Of a stretch of DNA of 64,000 nucleotides, positions 45,286 to 59,801 are shown in pieces. Below the pieces are notes generated by a model. That model searched no databases. It was not told the origin of the DNA and worked only from the letters and a program-made list of their open reading frames with translations. Position 1 is the first letter of the stretch. Each line of letters starts with the position of its first letter. The translations under genes and the position numbers were made by a program. This stretch comes from Eretmocerus hayati (Eukaryota > Arthropoda > Insecta > Hymenoptera > Aphelinidae): NCBI GenBank assembly GCA_029851415.1, contig CM056744.1, positions 97,497,338-97,561,337 on the forward strand, written 5' to 3'.

Positions 45286-48200
45286 TTACACTACTTCGAG
45301 ATCAACTTCTTTTCTTGGTTTCTTTCTGACAACTTTCTTTCCTTTCATATTATCAATTTTCCTCTTTCTTGCGACTTTCTTCTTCTGCTGCTTGGCAATT
45401 TTTCGTTTCGCAGCAAGCTCGGGATCAGTGACAAACTGCAACATGGAATTGAGGAGGGATTTCATTAGGATTCACCCATTCATCAAAATGATAGGACGTA
45501 CTTTCTAAAAGTGAGCTAGAATGCAGTGAGATTATTCATTCGATTTGATTTCCAGACTGATCATGAAATGGTCAAGACAAAGATGTTGCTTTGTCGATGT
45601 GAATAGTGAAATGATTCATTAGATAGTTATTCTTGTCCAAAATGGTCTATAGTAAGTTGTTGAGAATTTTGAGCGACGACGATGATAAACGATTGTAGAA
45701 TACACATCTTTGATTTTAAAAGTTTCAGCACATGTATGGAACTATATCTCTCGTCTTTTTTATTTTGAGATGTGAATTATTCCTCGAATATGAGAAGCAT
45801 GATGAACCTTATAGAAAGAAAATAATAAAATAAGTATGTCGGATTGATTTTCACCTGTTGAGAGCGAACTTGTTTCCTTTCTGCTCTTCTTGTGTCCAAT
45901 CTTTGTTGAGCTTTGCTCAGCAGACGAGCGTAGTCTTCAACTCCGATTTTCTTTTTGATGGTGGTTGCAATTTCCTTCGCTTGTTGGCGAAGTGAAGCGT
46001 TGGATTCTTCGATACTAGCCATTTCTCGCGTTAGCGCGGACAAAAAGTAAAAAAGAATAGGTCGAAGTTTCTCGATATCGACAGATCTAATTACACCTTT
46101 CATCCATTCAAAAACTGACGCTCTCTGAAAAATTAATGATGAATATTGTTAGTTTCGACGTAAATTGAGCGAATGAAATATGTCATAACGCTGTGTTTTA
46201 CGAATAATATCATGTGATTATGTATACTCACAACGATGGTAGATTTAGGTGCCGTAGATACTTCGAAATTAATGCACCGTCTCAATTTTTTCAACACCCA
46301 TAACAGCGATAAATTACCCTTATCTGCTGATTCCTTCGATTCATTCTCTTGTTCAAACTGTGGCACTTTGAGAAGCCTCGCTATGATCACTAGGTTTTCT
46401 ATTATTTGTTTATAAAGGTCTCCAAAGTCTGAATCAGGCTGTAACTGTGCCGTGGAATCAAGGATCAAACTCTTCAATTTGCCACTTGGGTCTGAATAAA
46501 TAAAACCATCATTGAGATCACAATCTTCTGGATGATCTAACAAGTGTATGACTTTTTCAACATCAAGAGCCTCGAGTATTAAACCAAGGAGTTGAGCGGA
46601 CGCCAATCGCACCCACAAATGAGGATGAGCCAACAACGACTGACTATGCTCTGTAAAAGATAAATTTGATAATAACCCACTGTCATGAGCATTATTTCCA
46701 AATTTGACAATTTCACATGGAAATACCAATCATACCTGCAAACGTATTGACATGGTCTTGATAGGTCTTATCTTTTAAGAATGCAGAACAATGTGTAGAA
46801 ATTTTAACCAACAATTGTAGAACTTGGAAGAGATGATGATCGTTGAGTCTCTGTGGATCTTTGATATTTCCCTCACTCATTTCTAATGTATCTTCTTTTT
46901 GTACTTTAACAAACCGTCCCGGTTGTTCGCTACTGTCAAAACTATCAGTCGCATAAAACTGCTTTGTGAGCAGCGGCAGAACTTCCTCGAGCTTGGATCT
47001 GAATTTGTCCTCTTCAACTGCCACATAAATACCACACAACTGAACTGCTAACCTTCTGTGCACAAGCTACAAAACGAAAAATTGCTAGAGGTGAAAATCG
47101 AATGGCAAACTTCTGGCCTCAAGTCGAACGTGCTTACCTTCTTATCTTTCAACCAGACAGTGACTATTTCGAAGAGTTTGGTTCTATTATTATGCGGGCT
47201 TCGTTCTATAATTTCTTGAATGCACTTGGCACTGGCTTTTTTGCAAATAGGATCATCATCATTCACAAGCCTGGCGCCAATAGTCAAGAATAGAAGATCA
47301 GAGTAATTCAGGAACGCATCCTAAAAAATCAGATCAGTTGAGTTAAAAAAAAAAAGACAGTAAGAGTAATGGAGAAAAAAGAAAGTTTTCAACTCACAAG
47401 TGGGAATCCTGTTATTATAGCATACAACATCTCCAACACGCTGAGCCTTCCAGGCTGTAGCTCATAACTGAGTTGCGTAGTGTAAAACGAAATGTAGCTA
47501 TCCAACTTTTTGCCAAGAGGGTAATCCATTAGATATGCATAAAATACAGTTCGAGCCTGCTTGCGTACATTATCAAGCTCTGAAAGGACACTGAGGGTTG
47601 CTACTTCCTGCATCACATCGTGCATTTCGGGGACTATAAGCTTGCGTTTAATTATGGCTTTTAGAAGACCAAACGCTGTAGCTTGTTTGTCACTGTCGTG
47701 AAGATCTTGCTCCGCGTATACCAGCAGTGCCTGAAATCCGAGTTCGAATACGTCTTTATCTACATTACAAGTTTCTTAAAGATTATATGGAAAGCAGAAA
47801 TTCGTGACGATCATCTGTACCTTTAGCTGGTCATTCGATATGACGAAATGTTTGACATCTCGTACGAGAACAGACATAGCTTTGAAACCGGCCATAACCA
47901 GATCGTAATTGTCACCTTTGCTCAACCCAGCTACAGCATATTTGTGTAAAATATTGAAAATCGATGAGCAAATTTCCGATACCGACGATTGAACCGTTGG
48001 AAGATCTCTTTTTAAGATCCACGATAGACATTGCAAGGCTGACGTGCTCAACTGAAAACAATAGTATAACAGTTGTGAATAAAAAGTATCAAATACATTG
48101 TGGGGTAAAGTAAATCCAAATATATTACCTTGACATGTTGCGATTTCAAGCAGTCGCTCAAGGTGGGCACGAAAGGATCTAGTGTAGATTTTAACTCTAC

Positions 48201-51200
48201 ATCATTAACCTTATCTCTTTTTAAGAGTATGTGGAACAATCTCAAACTAAATTCAACCATAACGTAAGCATTAGTATCTTTGGACGTTTTGGCAAATGCC
48301 TTGATACCCATTTTGTTTTTTGGTGGTGGCATAATAATGAAACAGTCTGGTTTTTGACGCTGAGCTTCGATTTTCTTTTTTTCTTCCTCTTCTGCCTTCT
48401 TTTTCTTATTTTCTGGCATGAGCTGTGGAATACTTTCTGAAGAAACGCCATAGAGGAATGTCAACATCTCTTTGATTTGAATGAATGAGTTATCTGCTAA
48501 ACCAAGTCCAAACTGCCTGAGAGATTCAGTAACTTTGCGCACTGTTTTGTGAGACCGTGTGCGGCTGAGAACATCCTTCAGAGGTATCACAACGTCGATG
48601 AGTAAACCTGAGAAGTTAAAGTACAACAGTTCGATGTACACAGCTAAAGAAGAAACAGACCATACAGTTAGTTACTATCTAAAATGAATCAAGCTACCTT
48701 CATCAATGGACTCTCCAAGTATGTGAAATACATCAAAGCTCTTGGTTGATTTAGCTTCAGATACTTTATTCACGATACCGGCAATTTCTTTTTCATCTGC
48801 CGAAGGTCCAAAGAGATCGATCTTACACATGCTCAGGATAGTCGATAGATTTTTACGCATATGTTCAGGCTTGAAATAAGGTTTGAGGGTGACGAGTACT
48901 GCGTGTAACGTAAAAACGAGCACGTGAACCTGGTAGCCACGAGTCAGAAGTGCATTCATTTCTTTCAGTAAATGATGCAAATAATCGGGACCCAGTGCAA
49001 CCATAATCTTTTGAAGAATTTCTCGAGTTGTTCGTCGCACGGATTCGAGACGAGATTTCAAGAACGTGCATATTTTCATGAAGATGCTAGAAAAAGAAAT
49101 CAAGCCATTCAAATAACAACTTTATAAATTCATTGCGACGAAAACGAATGAGACCTTAACGGAGTGTACATTTTTTTCAAAAAGTCTATTGAGTAAAACT
49201 GAAAACTGTACAACTCACCCTCGTAAATTTGAATCGAGCAAACCTTGCGGTAGCTTTTGAAGTAGTTTAACCATAGCCAAAGCGATGGGAACTCGCATAA
49301 GTTCTTCTTCCTCTTGATCACTTTTGATCATTTTCTTGTTAGCTTTGTGACTTCCCTCGTGTCGAGTCCTTACAGAAATTGAGTTGTGCAATTGCGGAAG
49401 CAGACCTTTCGAGATACTGAATACCAATCTTCTGGCCATGTATTGAGAGAGTACGGTGTGCTTTTCAAGAGCGGAAACACCCTTGTCAGTTTCTTCAACT
49501 TCTTCGGTAGCTGCTTCGGTTACGGCTTCGTCGTTGAGTGCTTCATCAAGAAGTTCTTCAGTGACTTCTACCGTTTCTTCAATCTGTTCTGTTTCGTCAC
49601 TTGGCTTTGAAGCCTCGACATCTGCTGCCTCTTCTGTAGTAACTGCTGTTTCGGGTTGTACTATTAAAAAAGATTTTAAAAAATCAAAATCGTTTTCGTA
49701 AAAAATGTAACACGTGATAGAGAACAAACAAAAACAACTCACCATCTATGGCTTTGGAAGTCTTCTCTCCCGGTTTGGAAACTGCCTCAGTCTCAGGTTT
49801 GTATTTGGATAAATCGTAGTGGAAAGAATCCAGGATTGCAACAACAATCCTGATAACCTGTTTCTGAAACTCTACACATGATCTAAGCTTGTCCAAATAA
49901 TGCCTTAGCACGATCTCATACTGGTTCCATGGAAGTAATCTACATACAACACCGACTGTCTCAATTGCCGCATCTACAATACTGTTTTTACCAGCGTACT
50001 TCTCGGTACACAAGTACGAAGATGCCAGAGGTAGTATGAATTGTGTAAGTGTACGCGGATTCGGTGCCTTAGTCAGTGTTTTCGCAACACTGCAGAATTT
50101 CAGCAAAGCTCGAGCTTTTCTATGCAATTGAAGATGTTGCATATTTTCGAAGAAATCCACCTCAGGATCTTGTTTGTTAGTCAACGCGTTTAGGTCTCGC
50201 AGAACAGGGTGCACTTCCGGGCACTCCATTGCCATGTGACCGAGGAAGGCTATCGACTGAAGATTCACATTTTCGTTCTTGTTTCTGATACCGTGTCGCA
50301 CCATTGTGAGAATGGTTTCTTCGATCAAATACTTCCGATCGATCGATGAGTCCTTGAATTTTCTAGCCAAGTGTACACCCAATGATTTTAAACACTGTCC
50401 AGATCTATCTCTTAAGGCTAGATCGTTCTCGGTTTTCAGGAAGTAGAAACAGTTGAGAATGATTGCAACTCCGAATTCAAGCGTCACTTGGTCATCCTAA
50501 GAAGTTAAGCAAATTGTCAATTATGAGTTTGGATAAACGAAATGAAAATAAAATTTAGAGGTTTGTTGGGTTACCTTAACAAGTGCGTCGATTTTCCCGA
50601 AAGCGTCGAGCCTCCTTTGGAAGTCCGGTTGATCAATCCATCTTTGATCATACGCATTGAGCTCGGCTAGTACAACTTGATTTTTTTTCATACCCTCGTC
50701 GTGTTTAACAACACTGTCCAACAACTCCATGAGCATTCTCCTCGCTGGAGCAGCGCTAATTTGAGCGAGTAAATGCTGTATTGGTCGAAGATGTTTCTCA
50801 GGATGCTCAACATGTTTGATGAGATTCTGAACCGTAGTGAGCAACTGCATAACCATTTCTTCGGAACCATTCGATTTTCTTTGCAGTATCGGTAACACGA
50901 GGTGAAGCAAAGTGTCACAAGTTTTCGGATCGCTTACAAACTCAGAAACTCGTGATAAGATGACAAGTTCATTTCTAGTTGCACCACGTTTTGAATTCTT
51001 CAGACGTCTCTCAATGTAAACGAGGATGTTGGTGACATGGGGAAGTAATATAGAAGATCCGTAGTTTATCGAATCGCTGGTTACGAGTTCGAGTTTGTTG
51101 ATTACGCTGGGTAAGAGCGACTTGGGTTTGTCTTCGTCGACGTCCATGCGCTCTGGATTGTCCTTTTCGAAATCTTGTAATGTCAACATCTTCTCGATCA

Positions 51201-54200
51201 TCTCGAGGATCACCTGTTGCACTGATCTGTGCGTCTTTGAGCCCAGCAGCAGTTTTATCACGTAAGCTATTGATGTCTCTTGATTCTGTAAGTGCGAAGG
51301 ATGTGATAAGGCACCGAAATATAACTTAAAAATTGACTTATGGATTTATGAGATAAAAAAAATAAAAACCACTTCGGAACTTGAGAAAATTTGGTGAGTG
51401 GCTACAAAATTTAATCTTTCATCCGCGAGAGATAAATAGAATAATATAGTTTTGAGAAAGGCAATACACCATTGAAGCAATGGAAAAAAATATTTTCTAT
51501 GAAAACACGAATCACAACATGATCAAGTATGAGTCAATTATGGCAAACTAGGAAATGGGTTTTAGTACTGAAAACAGAAAAAAGTTTCAAGTTGAAGGAA
51601 AAATAACATAAAGACAAACCTTATCAAGCTTGACGAAGAACGGATAGTATCGTGGATTATGACTCCATGATGCAAGCATCTTGAGCAGAGGTGTCGGGCT
51701 GTGTATAGCCTCCGTTGGTAGCTTATTAATCCATGGAAACACGGCAACTTCAAATAGAGCATCAATTTCAGCTGGCGTCCAATCATAGTTTTCAAAGTGG
51801 CCAAAGAACCTCGCAAGAACGTTGAGACAACTGTTACGCACATTACGCAGTGAAGTAAGGAATCCTGTATGCACCTGGTCCGATCTCGCGAGAATACTGG
51901 CAACCTGAGCCAGGATACATGCGAGAATGGCAAATAAATGAGGTAAGAGTTTTTGAGTCATTTTTCCACCAAACTGCTCGATCATCACAGCAAGTAAGTT
52001 TACTGCGCTCTGAAGTCTTTTGGGTGGCACAACGCTCTCGAGATCGACACTTTGAAGGATATCGAGGACCATTTGGCGAAGGTCGACTTCATGATCAACG
52101 CCTTCTTCGACGGCAAGGATTGGTAGGTGGTTGCGGAAAGGCTTGAATGCCATCCGCACGAATAACATCATTTCATCCTCTGTTATGCCCGCCAAGAATC
52201 TGTAGGGGTCATTCAAATGTATTTAAAACTGTTAAGTTTATAGTTGATTGGGTTCAAACCAAAGCCTTGAGAGCCTTTGTACAGGTTCCCGAGTCCGACA
52301 AAGAAAACAAATTGTCTAGTCAAGATTCTTCATGAATGAGCCAATTCTGTAAACGTCATACTCAAACTGTTGATCAAAACACAAATAATATCATCCGAGT
52401 CCCATGTTGTGATCCAAAATTGAGAATTTTTTGATAGCTAGGCTTGCTTCTTCCAGTTCAAATGCGATAAAAATAAATTAGAAGAAAGAACTTTCAAGTC
52501 AACTTCTGGCAAGCGAAGGGAAGGTTTTGAATGCGATGAGATACTAAGGGTGTCAAAAAAATTTTCAAAAGAACCAACCTCAATATTGTTTTCCGTCTAA
52601 CAAGCCCACCAGCTTTGCCACCAGTCCTCATTCCAACTCGCTGCGTCATTTTAGCATGAAGTATTCTCATAAGTACAGGCATAAGTCCAGAACGATGCTC
52701 ATCACGCACAGTTGCTTCACCTCCATCACTTGCAGTGTTGACTTGGAAGCGCGCAAGCTCGTTCTTCAGATTCTTCTCATCGGTGATGTTATCGAGATGC
52801 TCGCGATATGGAAGGAGGTACTTGTGCTTATATGTGTAGAGACAGTTGAGCGCAGCTTTTTGAATTTCAGAATTTTTTGAAGACAAGAGATCGAGATAGA
52901 TACGCAAAACTTCGGGTTCGCGAAACAGCGAACGAGTGTTGGTGAACTTGCCGAAGACTTGCAACATTGCCAAGAGTAATTTCACCCTTTGAGCTCTGCC
53001 CATTTGCTGTGGAGACGATTCTTCGTCCGGCGTTGGTACTTCCTCTTCATCCATTTTCTCTGTGGATTTTTCAATGGGTTTTTCAGATAGTTTTTCATCA
53101 ACTTCCTCTTGGACCTCTTCTCTGGACTTGTCAAGCGCTTCAATGAGTGAGTTATCTGAAAATTGGTTGAGATTCTTTACTATTCCAAAAATTTTACTGA
53201 TTTTAACGTTCTCTAATCCTTACAGTAGGAAGATTGTGTGAAGTACTCAAATATATTGATAGATAAATAGATGAGACAACGAAAATTGTTCATATAGTAC
53301 GAACAGTAAACCTGAGATGACTAAGTAAATAAAATAAGCAGATGAAAATAAGAAGAGAAATTACTCTGAGGCTTTTGTTATCCAGTATATTACATATTAT
53401 TCACATGACGATAATTAGATTCATAATCTTTGACAAAAAAAATTCGAAAGACGTTAACAGCATATCGTAAATGGGGGAGAATTTCCAATAAAACTCACCA
53501 GCAATACTCTCGTCTAGTTCAACGATACTTTCTGAAGGTAGCTCCCGCTTCTTGATGTTACAAGTCTTCGCATCCTCCGAGTTTGCCTTGAAGAAATTAC
53601 TTTCAACAAAGTCAATAAATAGTCCCACGTAGTCTCTGTTTTTCACCTCGCAATAGTTGGTCATCATTCCCATACATTTCCACAGCAGCAGTCTATAGTT
53701 CTCCCTGTCTACTTTATCGCTCATCCCACAAACCCTCATAGCAATTTCTCTCAACACTTCACTACCAAAGTCTATCGACTTTCCAGCTTCAATCACAACT
53801 TCCTTCTCTTCTTTATCAAGTTTTGAAAGAAAGACGGGCCACAGAGTAGTACAATCGCGATTAGCATAGCCAGCTATGAGCTTGCAAACGTGTTCCCAGA
53901 GTAGCGAAAAATTAACGTAAAGCTGTCCAAGCAAATAGTGAAGAGGCAAATCGTGACAGTCGGGGTCGAGCTGAGATATACACGCACCTCGATAATCTAG
54001 AGCTTGCAGATGCTGAAGCCTATTGCGGTAGTTGTGAACCGTCACGGGTTCGATTTCTGCCAAATATGGAAGTTCTAAGGCATGATGACGAGGCTTTGGT
54101 TCCTTGGGATCGACGTGACAGCTTAGGAATGGAAGTTCACAGAAAAGGGAGATTAGATGCGATGACGAAAGGCGAATTTGAGCATTCGCAGAGCCTGTAA

Positions 54201-56533
54201 GAATAAAGAAATTTTAGACAGTGGTACGGTTACAGTTGTAGATTTCGACAGATAAATGAAGTAGTTACCCAGTTTCGGAGCGAGAACCTTGTGGAATTCG
54301 TCGAAAACAGTCTGGTTGATGTACTCGTCGACGTGGCTAGATTCTTTGGTGAAAGTGAAAATGAGATCCAAAGCGTTGAGAATCGAAGCGTCGTTATCTT
54401 CGGGACCAATTAGTGACAAGAGCTGCAAGACGAGATCTGGAAGTTCATTTACTGTGGCGTAAAATTCATCTGGACTAGTTGTGTGAGCAAAAGCTTCAAC
54501 AGCCAGGAGAAATGCAAAATTCAAAATGTGCTGATGATCCTCTTGTGCCGACAAACGCTTGAATAATATTCCTAGAGTTTCTTTCATTTTGGGCCGAATC
54601 TGGGCTTGCAAGCTCGTCATGTGGGGGAAGATCAAGAGTACCTTCAAGGCGTTCTCCATTACGGGTCCATCTTTCAATGAATCCAGCATATCAGAGAGAA
54701 TTTTGACGTTATCTTCACCGCGAACATTCAAACCATATTTGATCCACTTGTTGAGTGTTACTCCGCCTAGAGATGGAGGCGATTTTGACCCGACTATTTT
54801 CACAAGAAAGTCAAGCGAATTCTCATCCATGCTGATGAAAAAGCTCTTTTTAAGCAACTGTGGCAGTACTAATGTTTCAAATGATGAGTAAGGGATGAGC
54901 TTTTCTGTAACATTCAGAAGTAAATCCTGATTCTCTATTGACAATAGCTTTAGTACTAAAAAGCTCGATGTTTCTTGCAAGAGCTTGATATTTGAGGCTA
55001 GAAGGGTAGCAGCGCAAACATCAGCAGCCTCTTTCTGCAGCTGTTCGTGTTTCTGGTACTTGTCTATCAACTGTGTTAGCTTCTTTGCCCAAGAGACTGG
55101 ATCTCTGACCATTTGACCATCTTTGTAACTTATTATAATTTGAATAAGTTGCATCAGTCTTACCAAACTATTTTCAGAAAATTTATCCATCACTTTGAGA
55201 ACAACAGCCCACAGCGGACCACTTTTTTGTGGATGAATTTCTTTGGTAATGCATATGAACACATTTGATAAAACAGAGAACAAAAGCTGCTGGTCTATCA
55301 AGGGATCTTCCAAAGCTTCCAGGTAGAGAGTTAGCATTGAATCTGCACAAGAATGGAACTGACCAGATACACCAGCAAGTACATAAAAGAGTAGTTTGCC
55401 ACATCCTACAACTCCATCTTGCTTCTCACTCAGTGCTCCGAGAACAGTTCTTAGAAAAGATTCCTTGTCTTTGACTTTTCTAACAACAAAGGCAAAGCTT
55501 TCAGCAGCAAAATTATTGATGTAATCTGGGCGAGTATCAGCTAGCAGAGGTACCAAGAGATGAAAGATCTTGTCCACATTCCTAATCAGAAATCTCCATT
55601 GGAATTTCATGAGATATGCCAGAGTTGTGAATGTATGTTCTAACTGTTCTGCATCCTTAGTTTGTAAAAGGTCGATAATGGCCTCCAGAAAGTCCGGAAA
55701 ATATGGATAAAAGTCAATTTGCAAATCCTTTGCAACAGCTATGACCAAACTGTGAAAGAAGTTCATAGGATTGTCATGGATATATTGGTACAGATAATAG
55801 GGTGACAGCAGATTATGAAAATTGTAATTGAGTGTCCTACTAACTATTACACAATTATCAATTGAAAAAAATAGCTTGGCACTGGAAAAAATTCATCAAA
55901 AAATTTTCTTTTGATTCTAGCTGAGAGGCTGTATTTCAAATACTTACTCAAAAATTGTATGCAAGCACAAGGGATCCTTCAACTTCAGATACTTCAATAA
56001 AGTATCAATGACATGTTGTTTCTTGTGAAGAAGTTGAGGCAAGGTGATAATGCCTTTCACTTCCTTCCTGAACTGTGTATAGTTTTCTGATAGATTCATA
56101 AAATTCCATTTGTGAATACGTTGGTAGAAATATGATTCAATCGCTTCTGAATCCAACTCATTTCGATGGGCAACTTTGTGGAAGACATCAACATCGATCT
56201 CATTCACTCTTTCAGAGAAGGGCTTGAACTGAAATATAAATGGAGAAATTTATGAAATTAAATACTACGCACTGAAGTCCGTGAAAATGGGAATTCAAAG
56301 ATGATGGTTCATTGGAGAACAAGAATGTAAATACAGGTGTTCATCAGAAAAACAAGCCGCATTACAGGATGATGAGTATTCAGGATTACTGTGGATATCA
56401 GACAAGAAAGAATCGAAGGATAAGGAATTTATTCAATTATTGAGAAAAAGCCGAATTTGACCACACAAATGTGTCAAGATATTCTTACCTTAAAAGTATT
56501 GGTATCTTTGTGTCTTGTCGGTTTAGTCTTCAT
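45286..56533 (-). CDS. UTP20: UTP20, small-subunit processome component, 18 exons, 2812 aa
   Basis: Nucleolar HEAT/ARM-repeat scaffold of the U3 small-subunit processome, needed for 18S rRNA maturation. Exons: 56489-56533, 55948-56228, 54269-55836, 53499-54194, 52579-53155, 51620-52199, 50575-51285, 49743-50496, 49219-49660, 48698-49086, 48129-48607, 47821-48051, 47398-47730, 47138-47320, 46736-47066, 46232-46650, 45855-46124, 45286-45435. All phases agree. The length fits human UTP20 (about 2785 aa). The start MKTKPTRHKDTNTF, then FYPYFPDF, FAAESFAFVVRKV and TILRFLAGITEDE are family signatures. The protein is mostly paired helices. An acidic Glu-rich linker lies at about residues 1740-1790, a charged KKKKAEEEEKKK segment at about 2070, and a Lys/Arg-rich tail in the last exon, typical of rRNA-binding processome proteins. 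The exon 3 acceptor (55836) has an alternative 4 bases upstream that would break phase. Confidence 0.97.
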
Positions 56534-57211
56534 CTTGGATTAATATACTGATGCGGGATCTTGAAAATTACTTATCACAAGAAAATTCTTTTTGAAACAT
56601 TTGTTTTATTTTAATGATTCACATGAGAAATAACCTCCGGATTGTGTGCGGCAACAAAAACACGTGTTGAATGAAGTTTCTTCTGCTCGATTAGTGACCT
56701 GTCAATAAACACATCACATTCGGTAACAAATGATAGTGACAGTCACGTGACAATCATGAAGCAGTTTGTAATAGTGACCCTCTCACTAGTTTGTAACCGT
56801 CAAATCTTTATTCTCGTTGTTTTCGTTAAGCTCTTATGATCTAATTCGCTTTAATTACCCATCCACAAAGGTTATGACTGACTTCATTGAATTTATGATC
56901 GATTGGTTCAGCTGACTTCGAATCAAAGAGATCCACCATTCAAGTTTTCGAGTCATAAAATCTAAAGATCTTCAAATAAGAGTATCCAGCCATCAGGTCG
57001 CCATTAATGCATGATAGTGGGATCGGACTAAAAATGTTCTCGAGATCTCTGTGGGTAGGTACCCTTTGTATAACCGACTTCCCGCGTTGCATCTTTGCAA
57101 CCGGCAACGCTTCATCAGTTTTTGCCGTTGCGTCTTGAATGCACGTTGCATTGTGATCTCAAGTTATTGAAAAACAAATTTTTGTACACATTTTCTCTCG
57201 TACAGAGCGTC
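56534..57211. promoter_or_regulatory. Shared promoter region between UTP20 and RanGAP1
   Basis: 678 bp separate the two divergent start codons. No TATA box is obvious at either end. The RanGAP1 side has a GC-richer patch (57080-57130: TTCCCGCGTTGC, AACCGGCAACGC, GCCGTTGCGTC), typical of housekeeping promoters. Confidence 0.5.
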
Positions 57212-59540
57212 ATGTCCAGCTTCAACTTCAATGCAATTGGAGACTCTCTCAAAGAGGCCAGTCAAAAAACTGATGGAGTTGGTGTCTCTTTTGCTGGAAA
57301 AGCCCTCAAACTCAACACCGAAGAAGATGGTAAGAATTATGTTTTGTCAACAACCTCTAAGCAGTTGCTACTTAGTCTTATATACGAGCTTCTGCTCTAT
57401 TTTAATTTACGAGTCCCCTTGAAGTCCATTTAGAATTCTATTCTATGTCATATTTGGCTTTCAAATCCTAAAAATCCTTTCATCATCGAGTCCAGTTTAT
57501 AGAATATAAAGTTGTCCAGTATTACTGACAAATTGTTCTAAACAAGCATTACATCGATACCATCAATATTCAACCCAAAAACCATTTTCACTCTCATTTT
57601 TCTCTGCAAGACTTGTCAGTCAGTCATATATCTCATTGTCATAAAATTTGAATGCCTTCCTTTACAGCAAAAGAAGTCACAGAAGCTATTGAAAAATGCA
57701 AGGATATGGAATATTTGGACCTTGAAGGAAACACACTTGGCCCTGATGCGGCCAAAGCAGTTTCAGAAGCCATTGAAAAACATGGAGCTAAGCTGAAAAG
57801 AGCATTGTGGAAAGATATGTTCACTGGAAGAATGAAAGATGAGATTCCAGTAGCTCTAGAACATCTTGGCAGAGGATTATGTGCTGCTGGAACTCAGCTT
57901 GTAGAGCTTGATTTAAGTGACAATGCTTTTGGACCAATTGGAGTGAAAGGCTTGGCAGCTCTGTTGAGTTCTAGTGCATGTTATACTTTGCAAGAACTCA
58001 AATTGAACAACAATGGACTTGGTATAACTGGAGGAAAACTTCTCGCAAAAGCTTTGATGGATTGTCATTCAAATAGCTTAAGAGACACATCAAAACCATT
58101 TGCTCTCAAAGTTTTTATTGCGGGCAGGAACAGACTTGAGAATGATGGTGCCACAGCTCTAGCAGAGGTCTTCAAGAAGTTGACAACTCTTGAGGAAGTG
58201 GTAATGCCACAGAATGGTATATATCACCCTGGTATAACAGCTCTGGCAGATGGATTATCAACCAATCAAGGTTTAAGGATACTGAATCTAAATGATAACA
58301 CTGTGGGACCAAAAGGAGCACAAGCTCTAGCTGATGTTCTTCATAACTTTTCTTGTCTTGAACGATTAAATTTGGGAGATTGTCTTCTAAAAACCCGAGG
58401 CGCTGTTCTTTTGGCTGGTGCACTAGGAATTCAAGGAAATCATCCTTCACTATCTGAGCTGAATTTGAGTTTCAATGAAATCAAAACCCATGGTGCAGGC
58501 TCAATTGCTGATGCCGTGGCAGACAAATCTCAGCTCACTTTCCTTGCTCTTGATGGCAATGCTTTTGGAGAAGAAGGAAGAGCAGTTCTTGTTGAATCAT
58601 TAAAAAATTCTGATAAAATAGAATCCTTAGGGGCTATGGATGAAGATGATGATGATAATGATGAAAATAGTGAGGAAGGTGAAGATGATACAGAAACAGA
58701 TGATACTAAGAGTGATGTGGAGGAAGATGAGAGTGATGTTAGTGCAGTAAAAGATGAACAGCCGACCAAGATTCTCACAGTACAAGAGTTCTTGAAGGCA
58801 CCCACTGGAGACAATTTCCTGAAAATGCAAGGAGACAAATCGCAAGCTTTTGCTGAACACATTAGGGTGAGTCTCATTATGAGTTCAATGCTATAAGCAC
58901 ACGCTCTTGCTCATTTATGATATGATATCTGACATATCGACTATACTTTGTAAACCATGACTTTTGTTATTATGCAGAGTATTTTGAAAAGCTCAAATGA
59001 AGACAAGACCAATGATGTTATCAAAGTCATAATGAAGGTTTCTGCACTCTGTGCCAGTGGCTACATAGATGTCAGGGTTCCTGCTGAGCAAGTTACAGAG
59101 CGGTTGTATTCCGAATTATTTAAGACTGCTACCGAAAATAATAGAGTGCCGAGTTTAAATAACGCCCTCCTAGTTAATTTGGGACTTCTCAAAGTAAGTT
59201 TAATAATAATCTGATAAAAGGTTTCCATGCAACATTTGATTCAAAACTTTTCAAAATTAGGTCTGAAATTAACATTAGGTGATTTTATCCTTGTCTTACA
59301 TCATTTATTTGCTTACAGAGTGAAGACAAAGCTGCCTCAAAGATTGATTGGAATTTGGAGGGTTGTTTTAAAGCTTTGGAGAAGGTATGCCAAAGAGATT
59401 ATTTTCTTCCCCAGACAAGAGATACTTTGAAGGTGTTTATTGATAAGCCTATGAAGCAGACCAGAGTCAGAGTAGTTGATCCATTCCAAGCAGCTAAAGA
59501 TTCTTTGAAAACCTCACTAGGCCCAATTCAAAGCACATAA
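57212..59540 (+). CDS. RanGAP1: RanGAP1, Ran GTPase-activating protein, four exons, 584 aa
   Basis: Stimulates GTP hydrolysis by Ran in the cytoplasm, setting the gradient that drives nuclear transport. Exons 57212-57329, 57668-58866, 58978-59193 and 59319-59540 join in phase to the usual family length. The N-terminal half is a leucine-rich-repeat ring ([60 protein letters not shown]). [10 protein letters not shown] holds Arg94, equivalent to the catalytic arginine known in the family. An acidic stretch of Asp/Glu follows the repeats (about 362-400), then the C-terminal RanGAP1 domain. LKSE at 510-513, split by the last intron, matches the SUMO acceptor site of vertebrate RanGAP1 in sequence and position (GLLKSEDK). 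Confidence 0.97.
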
Positions 59541-59795
59541 CAATCATGAATGACTTTATTGTACATTTTCTGAGATGAATTGATTTCATCAAAAAACCGA
59601 GTCAACTCTTGTTCCCGGACTAGGAGCTCTCAGATTTCTACGTAAAATCAAGATATACACGAGTTTTTTCTAGATAATTTATTTATTTTTTATTCAATTT
59701 CAAAATGGTACATATGCGTGGACAGCATATATGCTTTTTAGTAAGATATGTATAAACTTTGAAAAAAATCGTAGAATCGATTCCTTCATTGGTAC

Positions 59796-59801
59796 AATAA
59801 A
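59796..59801 (+). terminator. Probable polyadenylation signal of RanGAP1
   Basis: AATAAA about 255 bases after the stop codon, followed at once by a second AATAAA, in the 720-bp convergent interval with ABHD16A. Confidence 0.45.

Noticed and set aside
49386..49701. Ser-rich plus-strand frames opposite UTP20 exon 9
   Set aside because: Shadows of the Glu-rich coding sequence on the other strand.
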